Shown: positions 6,633-14,895 of the stretch, piece by piece | Position numbering within the stretch: the first letter of the stretch is position 1 | Layout: every line of letters begins with the position of its first letter | Assembly (NCBI GenBank): GCA_029252685.1 | Contig: JAQXAY010000149.1 | Location: forward strand, 1-37,535 | Reading direction: 5' to 3' | Length of the DNA stretch: 37,535 nucleotides | Source of the DNA: Saprospiraceae bacterium | Lineage (GTDB): Bacteria > Bacteroidota > Bacteroidia > Chitinophagales > Saprospiraceae | Translations under genes and position numbers: made by a program | The notes under the pieces: model-generated | What the model saw: the letters and a program-made list of their open reading frames with translations, nothing else | Databases searched by the model: none | Told to the model about the DNA's origin: nothing

Positions 6633-8322
6633 ATTTTTCTTCATTCAATTCGTCTTCAAAAACATGTTTAGCATAATTATATCCTAAACGATCGTAATCT
6701 TCTCGAACATCCTGCAGCCTAACTTTAAAATCTTCAAAATCCTTAATCGCTGTATCCGTCCACAAAGCTTCTGAAAGGGCAGTCATTCTTGGCAACAGCA
6801 TATACTCCGCATGGGATTCTGTGGCGATATATTCGGTCCATAGGTTGGCCTGTCCACCAAGAATATACTTTGCCTTTTCTGCATCCAATTCTGCGGGCAT
6901 AGGATCAAAAGCATATACTTTTTCAACAGGTAAAAAACCACCAATTGCCAAAGGCTCCTTGTCGCGGTCCTCTGATTGGTAATAATCAAAGTAGCAATGG
7001 GAAGTTGGAGACATCACAACCTTGTGTTCCTCCTCTGCTGCTGCTATACCTCCTTGCGTACCCCTCCAAGACATCACACTGGCATTAGGGGCTAGTCCAC
7101 CTTCCAATATTTCATCCCATCCTATGATATTCTTTCCTTTGGAATTAACGAACTTCTCTATGCGCTTAATAAAATAACTTTGTAGTTCATGCTCATCCTT
7201 CAAGCCTTCATTTTTTATGCGTTCCTGACAAGCTGGAGATCGTTCCCAGTTACCTTTTGGACATTCATCACCACCAATATGAATTAGAGCTGATGGAAAC
7301 AAGTCCATAACTTCCGTCAAGACATCCTCCAAAAACAAAAAGGTAGTCTCCTGTCCAGCACAATACACGTCATCAAAGACCCCCCAAGTTTCCTGAACAA
7401 CCTTGTTGATCCCTGCATCCTGAATAGACCTTGAGGATTTAGACATCATATTGTTCCCAATAATTGTATTCTCTTTTGGAAAACTACTCAACCAAGGATA
7501 AGCTGCAATTGCAGCACTGCTATGCCCTGGCATCTCAATTTCGGGGATAACCTCAATATGCCTTTCCTTAGCATAGGCAACAATATCTCTGATCTCATCC
7601 TGTGTATAAAAGCCACCATATTTTTCATTGTCGTTTGCCTCTCCAGGATGGTGACCTACAATCGTACCATTGCGATATCCGCCCACCTCAGTAAGTCCAG
7701 GGTATTTTTTGATCTCTATTCTCCAGCCTTGATCTTCTGTCAAATGCCAATGAAAGGTATTCAACTTATGCATGGCCATAACATCAAGATATCGCTTCAC
7801 GAATTCGACCGAAAAGAAATGGCGACAAACATCGAGATGCATGCCTCTATAAGCATAATTGGGTTGGTCTTTAATACGTACTGCAGGCACGCCAAAAACA
7901 GTAGCATCTTCAAGGGGATACTCTCCCAATAATTGCAGTAAGCTTTGAATCCCATAGAACACGCCTTGGGCTTGCTGCCCACGAATTAGAATACTAGAAG
8001 GAGTCACCTCCATACTATAGCCCTCTTCTGCTTGAATGGAAGGATCAATTAAAAGCTGGATAGATCCCTTTGAGGCTTCCTCAAAGCCAAGGCCAGTTCG
8101 GGCACCAAGCATTTCTATTAGGTAAGATGATTCATTATGCAAACCCTCTGAGGCTGAAATCTTACATCCGTTTTCCAATTCAAAAAGCCCTTCTGCCATT
8201 TCCAGAGCATCTGGTTTTGGGACTAGAGCATAGTCTTCCTCAATATTCTTATGCGTCTTAAATTCATTTGCACATGCACTGAGTAAAAAAAATGCAGTAA
8301 GAAAAACAAGTATCTGTTTCAT
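6631..8322 (-). CDS. GH20 beta-N-acetylhexosaminidase, lipoprotein
   Basis: I choose the ATG at 8322, which gives a lipoprotein signal with lipobox LSAC (Cys17) and a 563-residue product. The longer in-frame opening would run back through a transcription terminator. An N-terminal GH20b-like domain precedes the TIM barrel. Barrel motifs include YRGMHLDVCRHF, HWHLTEDQGWRIEI and PEIEMPGH. The catalytic pair is in HIGGDECPKG (Asp352-Glu353), where Asp orients the substrate acetamido group and Glu is the acid. It would release terminal GlcNAc or GalNAc from chitin oligomers or glycans. The lipid anchor suggests a periplasmic or outer-surface location. The gene appears to be a single unit between two hairpins. 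Confidence 0.95.
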   Translation of the reverse strand: MKQILVFLTAFFLLSACANEFKTHKNIEEDYALVPKPDALEMAEGLFELENGCKISASEGLHNESSYLIEMLGARTGLGFEEASKGSIQLLIDPSIQAEEGYSMEVTPSSILIRGQQAQGVFYGIQSLLQLLGEYPLEDATVFGVPAVRIKDQPNYAYRGMHLDVCRHFFSVEFVKRYLDVMAMHKLNTFHWHLTEDQGWRIEIKKYPGLTEVGGYRNGTIVGHHPGEANDNEKYGGFYTQDEIRDIVAYAKERHIEVIPEIEMPGHSSAAIAAYPWLSSFPKENTIIGNNMMSKSSRSIQDAGINKVVQETWGVFDDVYCAGQETTFLFLEDVLTEVMDLFPSALIHIGGDECPKGNWERSPACQERIKNEGLKDEHELQSYFIKRIEKFVNSKGKNIIGWDEILEGGLAPNASVMSWRGTQGGIAAAEEEHKVVMSPTSHCYFDYYQSEDRDKEPLAIGGFLPVEKVYAFDPMPAELDAEKAKYILGGQANLWTEYIATESHAEYMLLPRMTALSEALWTDTAIKDFEDFKVRLQDVREDYDRLGYNYAKHVFEDELNEEK

Positions 8323-8345
8323 TCGAGATGTTTTCTTAAAAATAA

Positions 8346-8385
8346 AAAAAGGCAGTAAGATTGAGTTTAATCGTACTGCCTTTTT
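8346..8385 (-). terminator. Rho-independent terminator after the decarboxylase-cupin operon
   Basis: AAAAAGGCAGTA (8346-8357) is perfectly complementary to TACTGCCTTTTT (8374-8385), with a 16-base loop. On the minus strand the stem is followed by a T-run. It lies 25 bp after the stop of the upstream cupin gene and 24 bp before the hexosaminidase start, separating the two units. Confidence 0.85.
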
Positions 8386-8409
8386 ATTCAAATTCTAAAA
8401 ATAGAAAGC

Positions 8410-8778
8410 CTAAATCCAATCCAGCGACTTCACTGTTTGAGCGGTTTCCACATCCCCCGTATGCTTTGTTTCTTTAGGCTCAAATAAAAGATTGAATACG
8501 ACCTCACCGTTCTTGGTCCAAGGTCTGTGCTCTACTCCTTTCGGAACAATAATAATCTCTCCAGGATTTATTGATTCCGTTCGTCCATCTCTAAAATCCA
8601 TGTAAAGCGTACCTTGAAAAACCATAAACAACTCATCCTCGTGCTCATGGCTGTGCCAGACAAAGTCATCTTTAAGCTTACAAAGTTTAACTTGCTGACC
8701 ATTTAGCTCACCAATAATATGTGGAGTCCATTGTTTTTCAAATTTGGAGAACTTCTCCATTATATTGATCGCCTTCAT
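8410..8778 (-). CDS. Metal-binding cupin-domain protein
   Basis: The 122-residue product is a single cupin with intact metal ligands. The first motif is WHSHEHEDELFMVFQG (His42, His44 or His46, and Glu49), and the second is PKGVEHRPW with His84. Such small cupins serve as dioxygenases, isomerases or sugar/amino acid binding proteins, and the substrate is not evident. The gene starts 17 bp after the stop of a PLP-dependent decarboxylase in the same direction, and a strong terminator follows, so the pair forms a two-gene operon. An alternative ATG six codons downstream (8760) is possible. Confidence 0.85.
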   Translation of the reverse strand: MKAINIMEKFSKFEKQWTPHIIGELNGQQVKLCKLKDDFVWHSHEHEDELFMVFQGTLYMDFRDGRTESINPGEIIIVPKGVEHRPWTKNGEVVFNLLFEPKETKHTGDVETAQTVKSLDWI

Positions 8779-8795
8779 AAATTATGTTTTAATGA

Positions 8796-10073
8796 TTAGG
8801 ACCAGAATTTAAGAATATCAAACAAGGTTTCCTTCTTTTTTAAAATACTAATATCCTTTCTTCCCACGCCAAGAACGGTAGGCATTTGCCTGCTGTTGTA
8901 CCTTGACCACATACTCAAGGTATATGCACCCACATCATGAATCACTAAGTAATCCCCTGGTTCGATAACAGGAAGTTGTATGCTTTCTTCAATAACATCA
9001 CCACCAAAACATAGTGGTCCAGCAACCATGTAAGGTTTCTTATCTGTTCCTATTTTCAGGCGACCATGCTTATCTAAAACAGTTATATCATGATGCCAAT
9101 TTTTTGGATTGTAGGCTTTCCTAAGCAAGAAATCCGCCCCCAAATGAATGATTGCAATTTTACTATCTGCCTGTTCCTTTACATATTCAACCTTACTAAT
9201 TGCACTTGCAGTATTAGCAAAAATATATCTTCCAAACTCAGTAATCAACTTGTAGGATCCATCAAATAATCCAGGACACTCCAGTTCCAATGCCTCCGCA
9301 TAATCTTTTATATCTGGCGCTACCTGATCCTTACTGTAGGAAACTGGAAATCCGCCCCCCATGTCAAAAATATCAAGTTTCCACCCTTTTACCTCTCTCA
9401 CAACTCTAGCTAAGCTTGCTAATTTATAGACCTTTCTTACAGCAGAGACCAGTTGATCTTGACTCATACCTTGAGATCCTATATGCAAATGAATTCCTCT
9501 TAACCATTTATACTTATCGTAAGCTTCTATAATTGCGCCTCTCTGCTCATCAGCTGGCACCCCAAACTTTGATAACTTACCTCCAACACTTGTAGCATGA
9601 ATATTTCCCTCACCCATCTGTGGGTTGATTCGTAATCCAATGAGAGATTTACTTCCAAGATCTCTGTAAAGCTCGTCAATTCGCTCCAACTCAGCAAAAG
9701 AATCTGCATTTACGCGTACACCTGCTGTCAAAGCAAACTCCAAGTCTTCAATCGTTTTACATGGAGAGTCAAACACTATATCTTTTGCCTTATATCCCGC
9801 TTTTAAGCCTAAATAAACTTCAGGCAAGGATGCAGCTTCCAAACCTATACCATCTTTATTCTGTGTGCGTAAAAGGTTAACTAAGGGACTAGCTTTGATA
9901 GCTAAGGCATGCAATGCATTATCAGGAAAGCAATATTGTACTTTTTGAATACGCTCCTTGATAAATTCAAGATCATATACAATCAGTGAAGCATTGTTTC
10001 TAAAAAGCTTTTTACTATCCACCACTTTTTGCAAGTAAGCTGGAATGGTTTCCAGCCCTGAAATAATTTCCAT
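8796..10073 (-). CDS. PLP-dependent decarboxylase of the Orn/DAP/Arg decarboxylase 2 (fold III) family
   Basis: The 425-residue product has the alanine racemase-type barrel followed by a beta domain. The PLP lysine is Lys60 in LAIKASP. The barrel also has HLHIGSQG (195-202), GGGFP (239-243) and TEFGRYI near 278-284, where most family members have EPGR. The second active-site half has GPLCFGGD with Cys355, then HDVGAYTLS and Tyr392 in SRYN. The overall pattern is closest to diaminopimelate decarboxylase-like enzymes. The deviations (AIKAS, EFGR) mean that lysA should not be assumed, and another amino acid substrate is possible. It is followed by a cupin gene in the same operon. Confidence 0.85.
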   Translation of the reverse strand: MEIISGLETIPAYLQKVVDSKKLFRNNASLIVYDLEFIKERIQKVQYCFPDNALHALAIKASPLVNLLRTQNKDGIGLEAASLPEVYLGLKAGYKAKDIVFDSPCKTIEDLEFALTAGVRVNADSFAELERIDELYRDLGSKSLIGLRINPQMGEGNIHATSVGGKLSKFGVPADEQRGAIIEAYDKYKWLRGIHLHIGSQGMSQDQLVSAVRKVYKLASLARVVREVKGWKLDIFDMGGGFPVSYSKDQVAPDIKDYAEALELECPGLFDGSYKLITEFGRYIFANTASAISKVEYVKEQADSKIAIIHLGADFLLRKAYNPKNWHHDITVLDKHGRLKIGTDKKPYMVAGPLCFGGDVIEESIQLPVIEPGDYLVIHDVGAYTLSMWSRYNSRQMPTVLGVGRKDISILKKKETLFDILKFWS

Positions 10074-10301
10074 AGGTTATGAATGTTAACAACTGTGTAA
10101 GTGCTAAGTCTAATCCGAAATGAGCGGACTTAGATTGGAGGAAAGCAATAAAGTACCAATTTAGTTTAATTGATTCAACTAGAAAAGAAGATCAAGATCT
10201 ATTTCTTAAAATTTTGTGTTAAAGGTATTTTATTTACTGACGAAGCGAATAATCCAATACCCTTAGAGCATTAAACTATACAAAAGAAGTATAAACTACA
10301 T

Positions 10302-10964
10302 TTAAAGTAAAAGCTGATTAATGAGTGCTTCCCAAAACTGAAGACCTGGAAGTACTGCAGTACAAATAACGCCAAATACAATCAAAACTAAACCTAGCCA
10401 ACTTACTTTGGTAATACGATTCAAAACTCTCAACTCGTAAACAAATACACCCATTAATAGGCATGCTAAAAAAACTAAAGCCAGCTCTGCCCCTTGATTC
10501 AAAAAACCTGAAATCCTTTTTAAAGCTGGAAAAATTATCGCCAAGTTAGTCATCACCATATAGCGTTCATATTCACCACCTAGAGAATCATTTTTCATTG
10601 TAGCACGAAAAAGAATTACAAAATTCAGGCAAACAAATAAGTTAAACGTTAAATCTTCTAAGGTCTTTTTACCCGATTGAAAAGCGAAAATCGTAACAAG
10701 TACTAAGCTGAGCAAGACTAGTGGTGCTAATAATACATTCCATGAAAACCAAGCCTTAGGTAATCGACCTTTACGATTTCGAACTAAAAAACTCTGAATG
10801 CACATCCAAATCAACCATGAAAACATTATCAAACCATGCAAAAGAACCCAGTTAGAGACTTGACTTAAAGAATCATAGAACAATGCATTGCCCCCAAACC
10901 CAAAGACAGCTAGCACGAGCATTAAAATACTACACACTAAAAAATAGATTGAATTATTATTCAT
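10302..10964 (-). CDS. Seven-helix integral membrane protein of unknown function
   Basis: The 220-residue product has about seven hydrophobic helices with short loops. The second helix region has the spacing L-H-G-x-x-x-x-x-W-x-x-x-x-x-x-Q-S-F-L-V followed by a basic loop. This pattern occurs in a family of uncharacterised bacterial membrane proteins in which the loop usually carries an extra His, absent here. The function is unknown. The gene starts at an ATG (10964), 56 bp after the stop of the membrane protein gene upstream (11021), so the two may be co-transcribed. Confidence 0.7.
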   Translation of the reverse strand: MNNNSIYFLVCSILMLVLAVFGFGGNALFYDSLSQVSNWVLLHGLIMFSWLIWMCIQSFLVRNRKGRLPKAWFSWNVLLAPLVLLSLVLVTIFAFQSGKKTLEDLTFNLFVCLNFVILFRATMKNDSLGGEYERYMVMTNLAIIFPALKRISGFLNQGAELALVFLACLLMGVFVYELRVLNRITKVSWLGLVLIVFGVICTAVLPGLQFWEALINQLLL

Positions 10965-11020
10965 TCCTTTATTTTTCTCGAATTATAAATCAATTAATAA
11001 GCCAAGCCAACTAAAAACTA

Positions 11021-11761
11021 TCATTTATAAATGACCTCTACATCTGTTCTATATTTCCTTACAATTTTTCGAATGGTAATAAATAACAAGGTGGGTATAC
11101 CAATCACGGCGATAAGTGCCACCAAAACAGCTAATACATCAGAACCATTACAAGCCAAACTGCAGGCTGCAATAGCAGCCAAACCAACCAACATAGTGGC
11201 AGCTAGAACACTTGCTAAGATTAGTAGGATCATAATTACCACGTTCCCACCAGAGCCTTTTTGAGCTTTCAGCTCCTTCTTCATCAATTTTAATTCAGAC
11301 TTGAATTGCTTTTTCAACTTACGATATTCCTTTACAACAAACCGATCAGATAAATTTAAAAAACTCCGATCTTTTTTTAGGGATGGGGTATGCACCGTAA
11401 AAACAGCACTTGCTTCGCCAATACCTTGATTTGCCGAATCTGAATAAAGAAATGCATTAGACCCAGAGGCTACTAATAATACATAAAGTACCGAAAGACC
11501 CAAATCCAGCTTTTTCCTATTTACAAATGTGTAAGAGATAAAAGATCCTTTGTATTTTCTTGAAGGATATAGGATGATCAGGCCTGCCGCACTTATCCCC
11601 AAAAGCCAAGTAAATATACTTGGAACAGATATATCACTTAGGAACAATAGCCCTCCAAAAACTAAACCATTTAATAACAATGCAATACGAATCAAAAATA
11701 AGAAGACCTGTGATTTACGGGGATTCAAACTAGCCCACCTAGAATATTTAATAAGGTTCAT
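11021..11761 (-). CDS. Multi-pass membrane protein sharing a lysine-rich/two-helix module with the 6065 gene
   Basis: The start is taken as the ATG at 11761, giving 246 residues. A 14-codon longer in-frame opening has a poor start context. Two helices come first (LIRIALLLNGLVFGGLLFL and FTWLLGISAAGLIILY), then a third (LGLSVLYVLLVASG). A segment with VFTVHTPSLKKDRSF follows, then a Lys-rich helical stretch (FKSELKLMKKELKAQK). Two long hydrophobic helices and a basic tail ending RKIVRKYR complete the protein. From the third helix onward the order and local phrases match the 164-residue protein at 6065-6559. No known function is recognised. The last helix pair is rich in Ala and has two Cys. 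Confidence 0.7.
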   Translation of the reverse strand: MNLIKYSRWASLNPRKSQVFLFLIRIALLLNGLVFGGLLFLSDISVPSIFTWLLGISAAGLIILYPSRKYKGSFISYTFVNRKKLDLGLSVLYVLLVASGSNAFLYSDSANQGIGEASAVFTVHTPSLKKDRSFLNLSDRFVVKEYRKLKKQFKSELKLMKKELKAQKGSGGNVVIMILLILASVLAATMLVGLAAIAACSLACNGSDVLAVLVALIAVIGIPTLLFITIRKIVRKYRTDVEVIYK

Positions 11762-11874
11762 AGTTATTATTTTAGTAGATAAGATTATTGTTTTTTTTGG
11801 CAATACATGAATTTCGGCGCAACTCTCTACCCATTTGAATGAAAAAAGAATAGTCTAATATTGTTTCAAAATAA

Positions 11875-11891
11875 TTAGATGCTGCATCTAA
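11875..11891. promoter_or_regulatory. Perfect 17-bp palindrome, candidate operator
   Basis: TTAGATGC (11875-11882), one central T, then GCATCTAA (11884-11891). Both arms match perfectly. It lies 114 bp upstream of the 11021 gene start and 279 bp upstream of the 12170 gene. No cognate regulator is adjacent, so the assignment rests on symmetry alone. Confidence 0.4.
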
Positions 11892-12112
11892 AAAACCTAA
11901 GATTAGTTTTAAACTCTATTTCTGTGCTAAAAGTCTTCAACGCTTTTCTATTTGAACGCTAATCCTTCTATTTCTGAGTCAGAAAATAATCTTACACATG
12001 ATTCTTAAAATAAGTATAATTATCTAGAAATCATTCCAAAAACTCACTCGTCTTCCAAAAAGTACAAAACAAACAACTCAACTCTATTTACACAGAATAC
12101 CAACACAACACA

Positions 12113-12142
12113 TTGATATGCAATAAATTATGCCTAATTTAT
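12113..12142 (+). promoter_or_regulatory. Candidate Bacteroidota-type promoter for the NTF2-like lipoprotein gene
   Basis: TTG at 12113-12115 and TAATTTAT at 12135-12142 are 19 bp apart, close to the Bacteroidota -33 TTTG and -7 TAnnTTTG elements. The downstream ATG is at 12170. In so AT-rich a region a chance match is likely enough to keep the call tentative. Confidence 0.35.
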
Positions 12143-12169
12143 GAGATTATTCACTCACAAAATTAACGT

Positions 12170-13102
12170 ATGAATTTTAAGTCAACCTTTAACATCCTAT
12201 CCATTATAATGGTACTCTTCAGTTTCGCTTGTACGCAAGAGGCAGAGCAAGAAGCAAGTGCTGAAACCGCAAAGTCTGCGATGGAATTAATGCAAGCATC
12301 AGCAGATGAATTTTCAGCAGCTTGGAAAGCTGGGGATTCCAACGCAATCGGGGAGGTATTCGTAGAAGACGCTATTCAGGTTGTTGGAAGTGCTCAAATT
12401 CCAACACTAGGTCGCGCTACTATTGCAGGAAGATTTGCAGCAGCATTCAGCCAAGAGGGGCCTTTCCACAATACCCACATAGAAATAAAAATTAATGAAG
12501 CCAGAAAGCTGAGTGACGACATCATGATTGCAGCAGGCTACTGGAATGTTTTAGATGAATCTAACGAATCACTACTTGATGGTAAATGGGGTAATGTATA
12601 CGAAATACAGGAAAACCGAATAGAATTTATTCAAGAAGCAGCGTATAGTTCTGCTGACCAAGTTGACATGGCGAATCTTTCAGAGCGCATCACTCATCCA
12701 GTAATGGAAGCCAATGAAAGTGAAAACTATACCGCAATAAGTAGTAATATAGATAGCTTTCTAAGTCTATATAACTCAGGAGACTTCAAAACCTTGGCTA
12801 CAACGGTCTTTATAGAAGACGGTATACGAGTAGTAAGTGGTGTAAAAGAAATATGTATTGGTCCGGATGCAATTGCAAAAAGCTTCAATGCCGAAAACTC
12901 ATCTGTAAAACTGGACGCTCATATTTGCGGAATGAGAGATCTTGGGAATTCTTTAGTTATTGCACATGGACAATGGTATGAAACGAATGAAGACGGAAGT
13001 TTATCTGCCTTTGGACAATGGGGAAATCTTTTCCAGGTAAAGGATGGAACAGCGAAAATGGTAATGGAATCCGCTGGTATGTACAATAATAAATTTGAAT
13101 AA
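12170..13102 (+). CDS. Lipoprotein with two tandem NTF2-like (SnoaL/DUF4440-type) domains
   Basis: The 310-residue product has a lipoprotein signal with the Cys at residue 21 (FSFAC). It then carries two copies of an NTF2-fold domain, at about residues 38-155 and 182-305. Both copies show A-GD or SGD, then VFxEDxIxVV, a G-x-x-A/D-x-I segment, and late on G-x-W followed by [KQ]WGN. NTF2-like folds of this type bind small hydrophobic ligands or act as isomerases. No catalytic residues can be assigned here. The gene has its own upstream region and a strong downstream hairpin, so it is a single transcription unit. Exported location is predicted from the signal. Confidence 0.85.
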   Translation: MNFKSTFNILSIIMVLFSFACTQEAEQEASAETAKSAMELMQASADEFSAAWKAGDSNAIGEVFVEDAIQVVGSAQIPTLGRATIAGRFAAAFSQEGPFHNTHIEIKINEARKLSDDIMIAAGYWNVLDESNESLLDGKWGNVYEIQENRIEFIQEAAYSSADQVDMANLSERITHPVMEANESENYTAISSNIDSFLSLYNSGDFKTLATTVFIEDGIRVVSGVKEICIGPDAIAKSFNAENSSVKLDAHICGMRDLGNSLVIAHGQWYETNEDGSLSAFGQWGNLFQVKDGTAKMVMESAGMYNNKFE

Positions 13103-13103
13103 C

Positions 13104-13135
13104 AAAAAAGCAGGTCTGAGAAGACCTGCTTTTTT
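13104..13135. terminator. Bidirectional rho-independent terminator
   Basis: AAAAAAGCAGGTCT (13104-13117) is perfectly complementary to AGACCTGCTTTTTT (13122-13135), with a GAGA loop. It starts one base after the stop of the plus-strand lipoprotein gene and ends one base before the last codon of the minus-strand TetR gene. It can end both convergent transcripts. Confidence 0.95.
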
Positions 13136-13136
13136 A

Positions 13137-13739
13137 TTAAGCCTTCAATAAACCATCCAACCTTAGATTTAAATAATCTCTCACAAGGTCACTAACCGAA
13201 TATTTTTCATCTGTAAAAAGAGCACTATTTGTGACAATTTCGATTACAAATAATTTGTCCATAGTGGTCAATAGTTCAACTGAAAAATCTCTGTATAAGC
13301 CAAGATTGATACCGTGGGAATATAAGCTGCTTAGCATATCCACATAAGTATCTGTCAATACTTCAATTTCACCCCAGATTGATTCATAATACTTGCGAAT
13401 GGATTGCAGGAAGGAGAGCCTTATTCCGCTAGTTCCATTAGCGAAAATTTCAATTAACTGTTTGTAAGTTATAGAAACATCATCTGTTCCAAATTCAACC
13501 TTACCCAGATCATACAGAATAGCATAAATTCTAGTTTGACAAGCAGCCAGCAAAACATCTTCCTTTCTTTCAAAATAAGTATAAAATGTAGATTTACTCT
13601 TCCCTGAGATACGGACCAAATCATCCATTGTAAGCATACCTAAATCTGCATCTTGAATATCGATCAATAGCGTGGCTAACCAAGCATTAACTTTTGGAGT
13701 AGGTCTTTTCCGAATCTTCTCAATTGACTTTCTACCCAT
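13137..13739 (-). CDS. TetR-family transcriptional regulator
   Basis: The 200-residue product has an N-terminal TetR DNA-binding domain. The helix-turn-helix spans about residues 36-62, with LTMDDLVRISGKSKSTFYTY and then FERKEDVLL. The all-alpha C-terminal domain would bind a ligand, which is unknown. It is divergent from an AlkB-type alkane monooxygenase gene, and the 114-bp gap contains an 11-bp palindrome. The likely role is repression of that gene, with release by a lipid or hydrocarbon signal. The N-terminus is unusually basic before the domain. Confidence 0.9.
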   Translation of the reverse strand: MGRKSIEKIRKRPTPKVNAWLATLLIDIQDADLGMLTMDDLVRISGKSKSTFYTYFERKEDVLLAACQTRIYAILYDLGKVEFGTDDVSITYKQLIEIFANGTSGIRLSFLQSIRKYYESIWGEIEVLTDTYVDMLSSLYSHGINLGLYRDFSVELLTTMDKLFVIEIVTNSALFTDEKYSVSDLVRDYLNLRLDGLLKA

Positions 13740-13823
13740 TTGCTATTGTATTAACATATTCTGAAGGAATCATTCAAAAATAAGGAAAATCAACCAAAAT
13801 AAAACTATATTACATAAAATAGT

Positions 13824-13834
13824 TCGATTATCGA
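13824..13834. promoter_or_regulatory. Palindromic candidate operator for the divergent TetR regulator
   Basis: TCGAT-T-ATCGA is a perfect 5+1+5 dyad, 20 bp upstream of the alkB-like start. It is the most GC-containing symmetric site in this very AT-rich gap. Nearby ACTAT (13804-13808) and ATAGT (13819-13823) form a second, looser dyad. Such sites commonly bind TetR proteins. Confidence 0.5.
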
Positions 13835-13853
13835 CCCTAAAAAATTAATAAAA

Positions 13854-14891
13854 ATGGGCAAATTAAAATACATAGCGGCATATATCACACCTCTTCTGGC
13901 TCTGCTTACCTTCTACAGCTATGGTTTTACAGCCTATATCGGAATATTCGTTCTCTACATTTTGATTCCTGTAGCTGAACAAGTTCTTCCATTATCTACA
14001 GAGAACTTCTCAAAGGTAGAAAAACATATGGCAAAGGATGATTGGTTCTACGATCTCGTTGTTTCGCTAATTGTTCCTATCCATTTATTCACTATGTACA
14101 TTTTCCTTACAACAATTACAGAAGCAGGGCTTACTTTATCAGACAGCATAGCTCGGGTCTTTATGATGGGAACACTCCTAGGAGTTATTGGAATCAATGT
14201 TGGACATGAGCTAGGCCATAAGACCCAGCAGCCTTTCAAACAATTCCTTGCACAGATTTTGCTAACCTCATCCGTTCAGAACCATTTCATGACCTACCAC
14301 AATGGTGGGCACCATAGGGATATAGGAACACCTGCAGATTTATCCTCCGCTAAAAAAGGAGATAATTTTTATTTATTTGCCTTAAGGTCCCAGATAGGTG
14401 GCTACTTTAAAACTTGGAAATTAGAAGGAGAAAGACTAGCAACAAAAGGTAAAAGCAAATTGCTTAACCCAATGATCATCTATACCCTTCTACCCTTGTC
14501 CATGCTACTTGCTATCTATTTTTATTTTGGTGCTTATGTACTCATATGCTACTTTGTAGCTAGTGTTTACGGCATTGCAATCCTTGAATCGCAGAACTTC
14601 TTCGCGCACTACGGATTGAGAAGAAAAAAATTAGAAAATGGCCGTTATGAACGAGTAAACCCAAAACATTCATGGAATTCAGACCATTTGATAGGTCGAG
14701 TACTTCTTTTTGAACTTACTAGACACTCTGATCATCATCACAATGGGGCCAAGGAATTTCAGGTTTTAGATTCAAAGCACGAAAGCCCTCTTCTACCTTT
14801 TGGTTATCCTGCTATGCTCATTTTATCTTTCTTTCCATTTTTATTTAAGCCACTAATGGCTAGGCAATTAAAATCATACGGAATTGAATAA
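13854..14891 (+). CDS. alkB: AlkB-type alkane 1-monooxygenase / membrane fatty-acid hydroxylase family
   Basis: The 345-residue membrane protein has the histidine clusters of the di-iron AlkB family in order: HELGH (118-122), HNGGHH (149-154), an HYGL motif (His252) and HSDHHH (291-296). About six hydrophobic helices surround them. These enzymes hydroxylate the terminal carbon of alkanes or other hydrophobic chains using rubredoxin-supplied electrons; no rubredoxin gene is in the window. The usual N-Y-x-E-H-Y-G signature reads N-F-F-A-H-Y-G here, so the Glu is replaced by Ala251. Length is typical for shorter Bacteroidota members. The divergent TetR gene is the likely regulator. The gene converges on the ecotin-family gene with only 4 bp between the stops. 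Confidence 0.85.
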   Translation: MGKLKYIAAYITPLLALLTFYSYGFTAYIGIFVLYILIPVAEQVLPLSTENFSKVEKHMAKDDWFYDLVVSLIVPIHLFTMYIFLTTITEAGLTLSDSIARVFMMGTLLGVIGINVGHELGHKTQQPFKQFLAQILLTSSVQNHFMTYHNGGHHRDIGTPADLSSAKKGDNFYLFALRSQIGGYFKTWKLEGERLATKGKSKLLNPMIIYTLLPLSMLLAIYFYFGAYVLICYFVASVYGIAILESQNFFAHYGLRRKKLENGRYERVNPKHSWNSDHLIGRVLLFELTRHSDHHHNGAKEFQVLDSKHESPLLPFGYPAMLILSFFPFLFKPLMARQLKSYGIE

Positions 14892-14895
14892 GTGC

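Larger units (their letters stand above)
11762..12169. other. 408-bp AT-rich intergenic region between divergent genes
   Basis: This holds the start-side flanks of the minus-strand gene at 11021 and the plus-strand gene at 12170. I see no coding sequence or RNA gene. Two elements stand out: a 17-bp palindrome at 11875-11891 and a promoter-like pair at 12113-12142, listed separately. Confidence 0.7.

Noticed and set aside
7522-7932. Plus-strand open frame opposite the GH20 gene
   Set aside because: It lies wholly within the GH20 coding region, whose motifs are intact on the other strand.
8796-10073. Calling the decarboxylase LysA
   Set aside because: Key motifs deviate (AIKAS, EFGR) and the neighbours are not lysine-pathway genes, so only the family is assigned.
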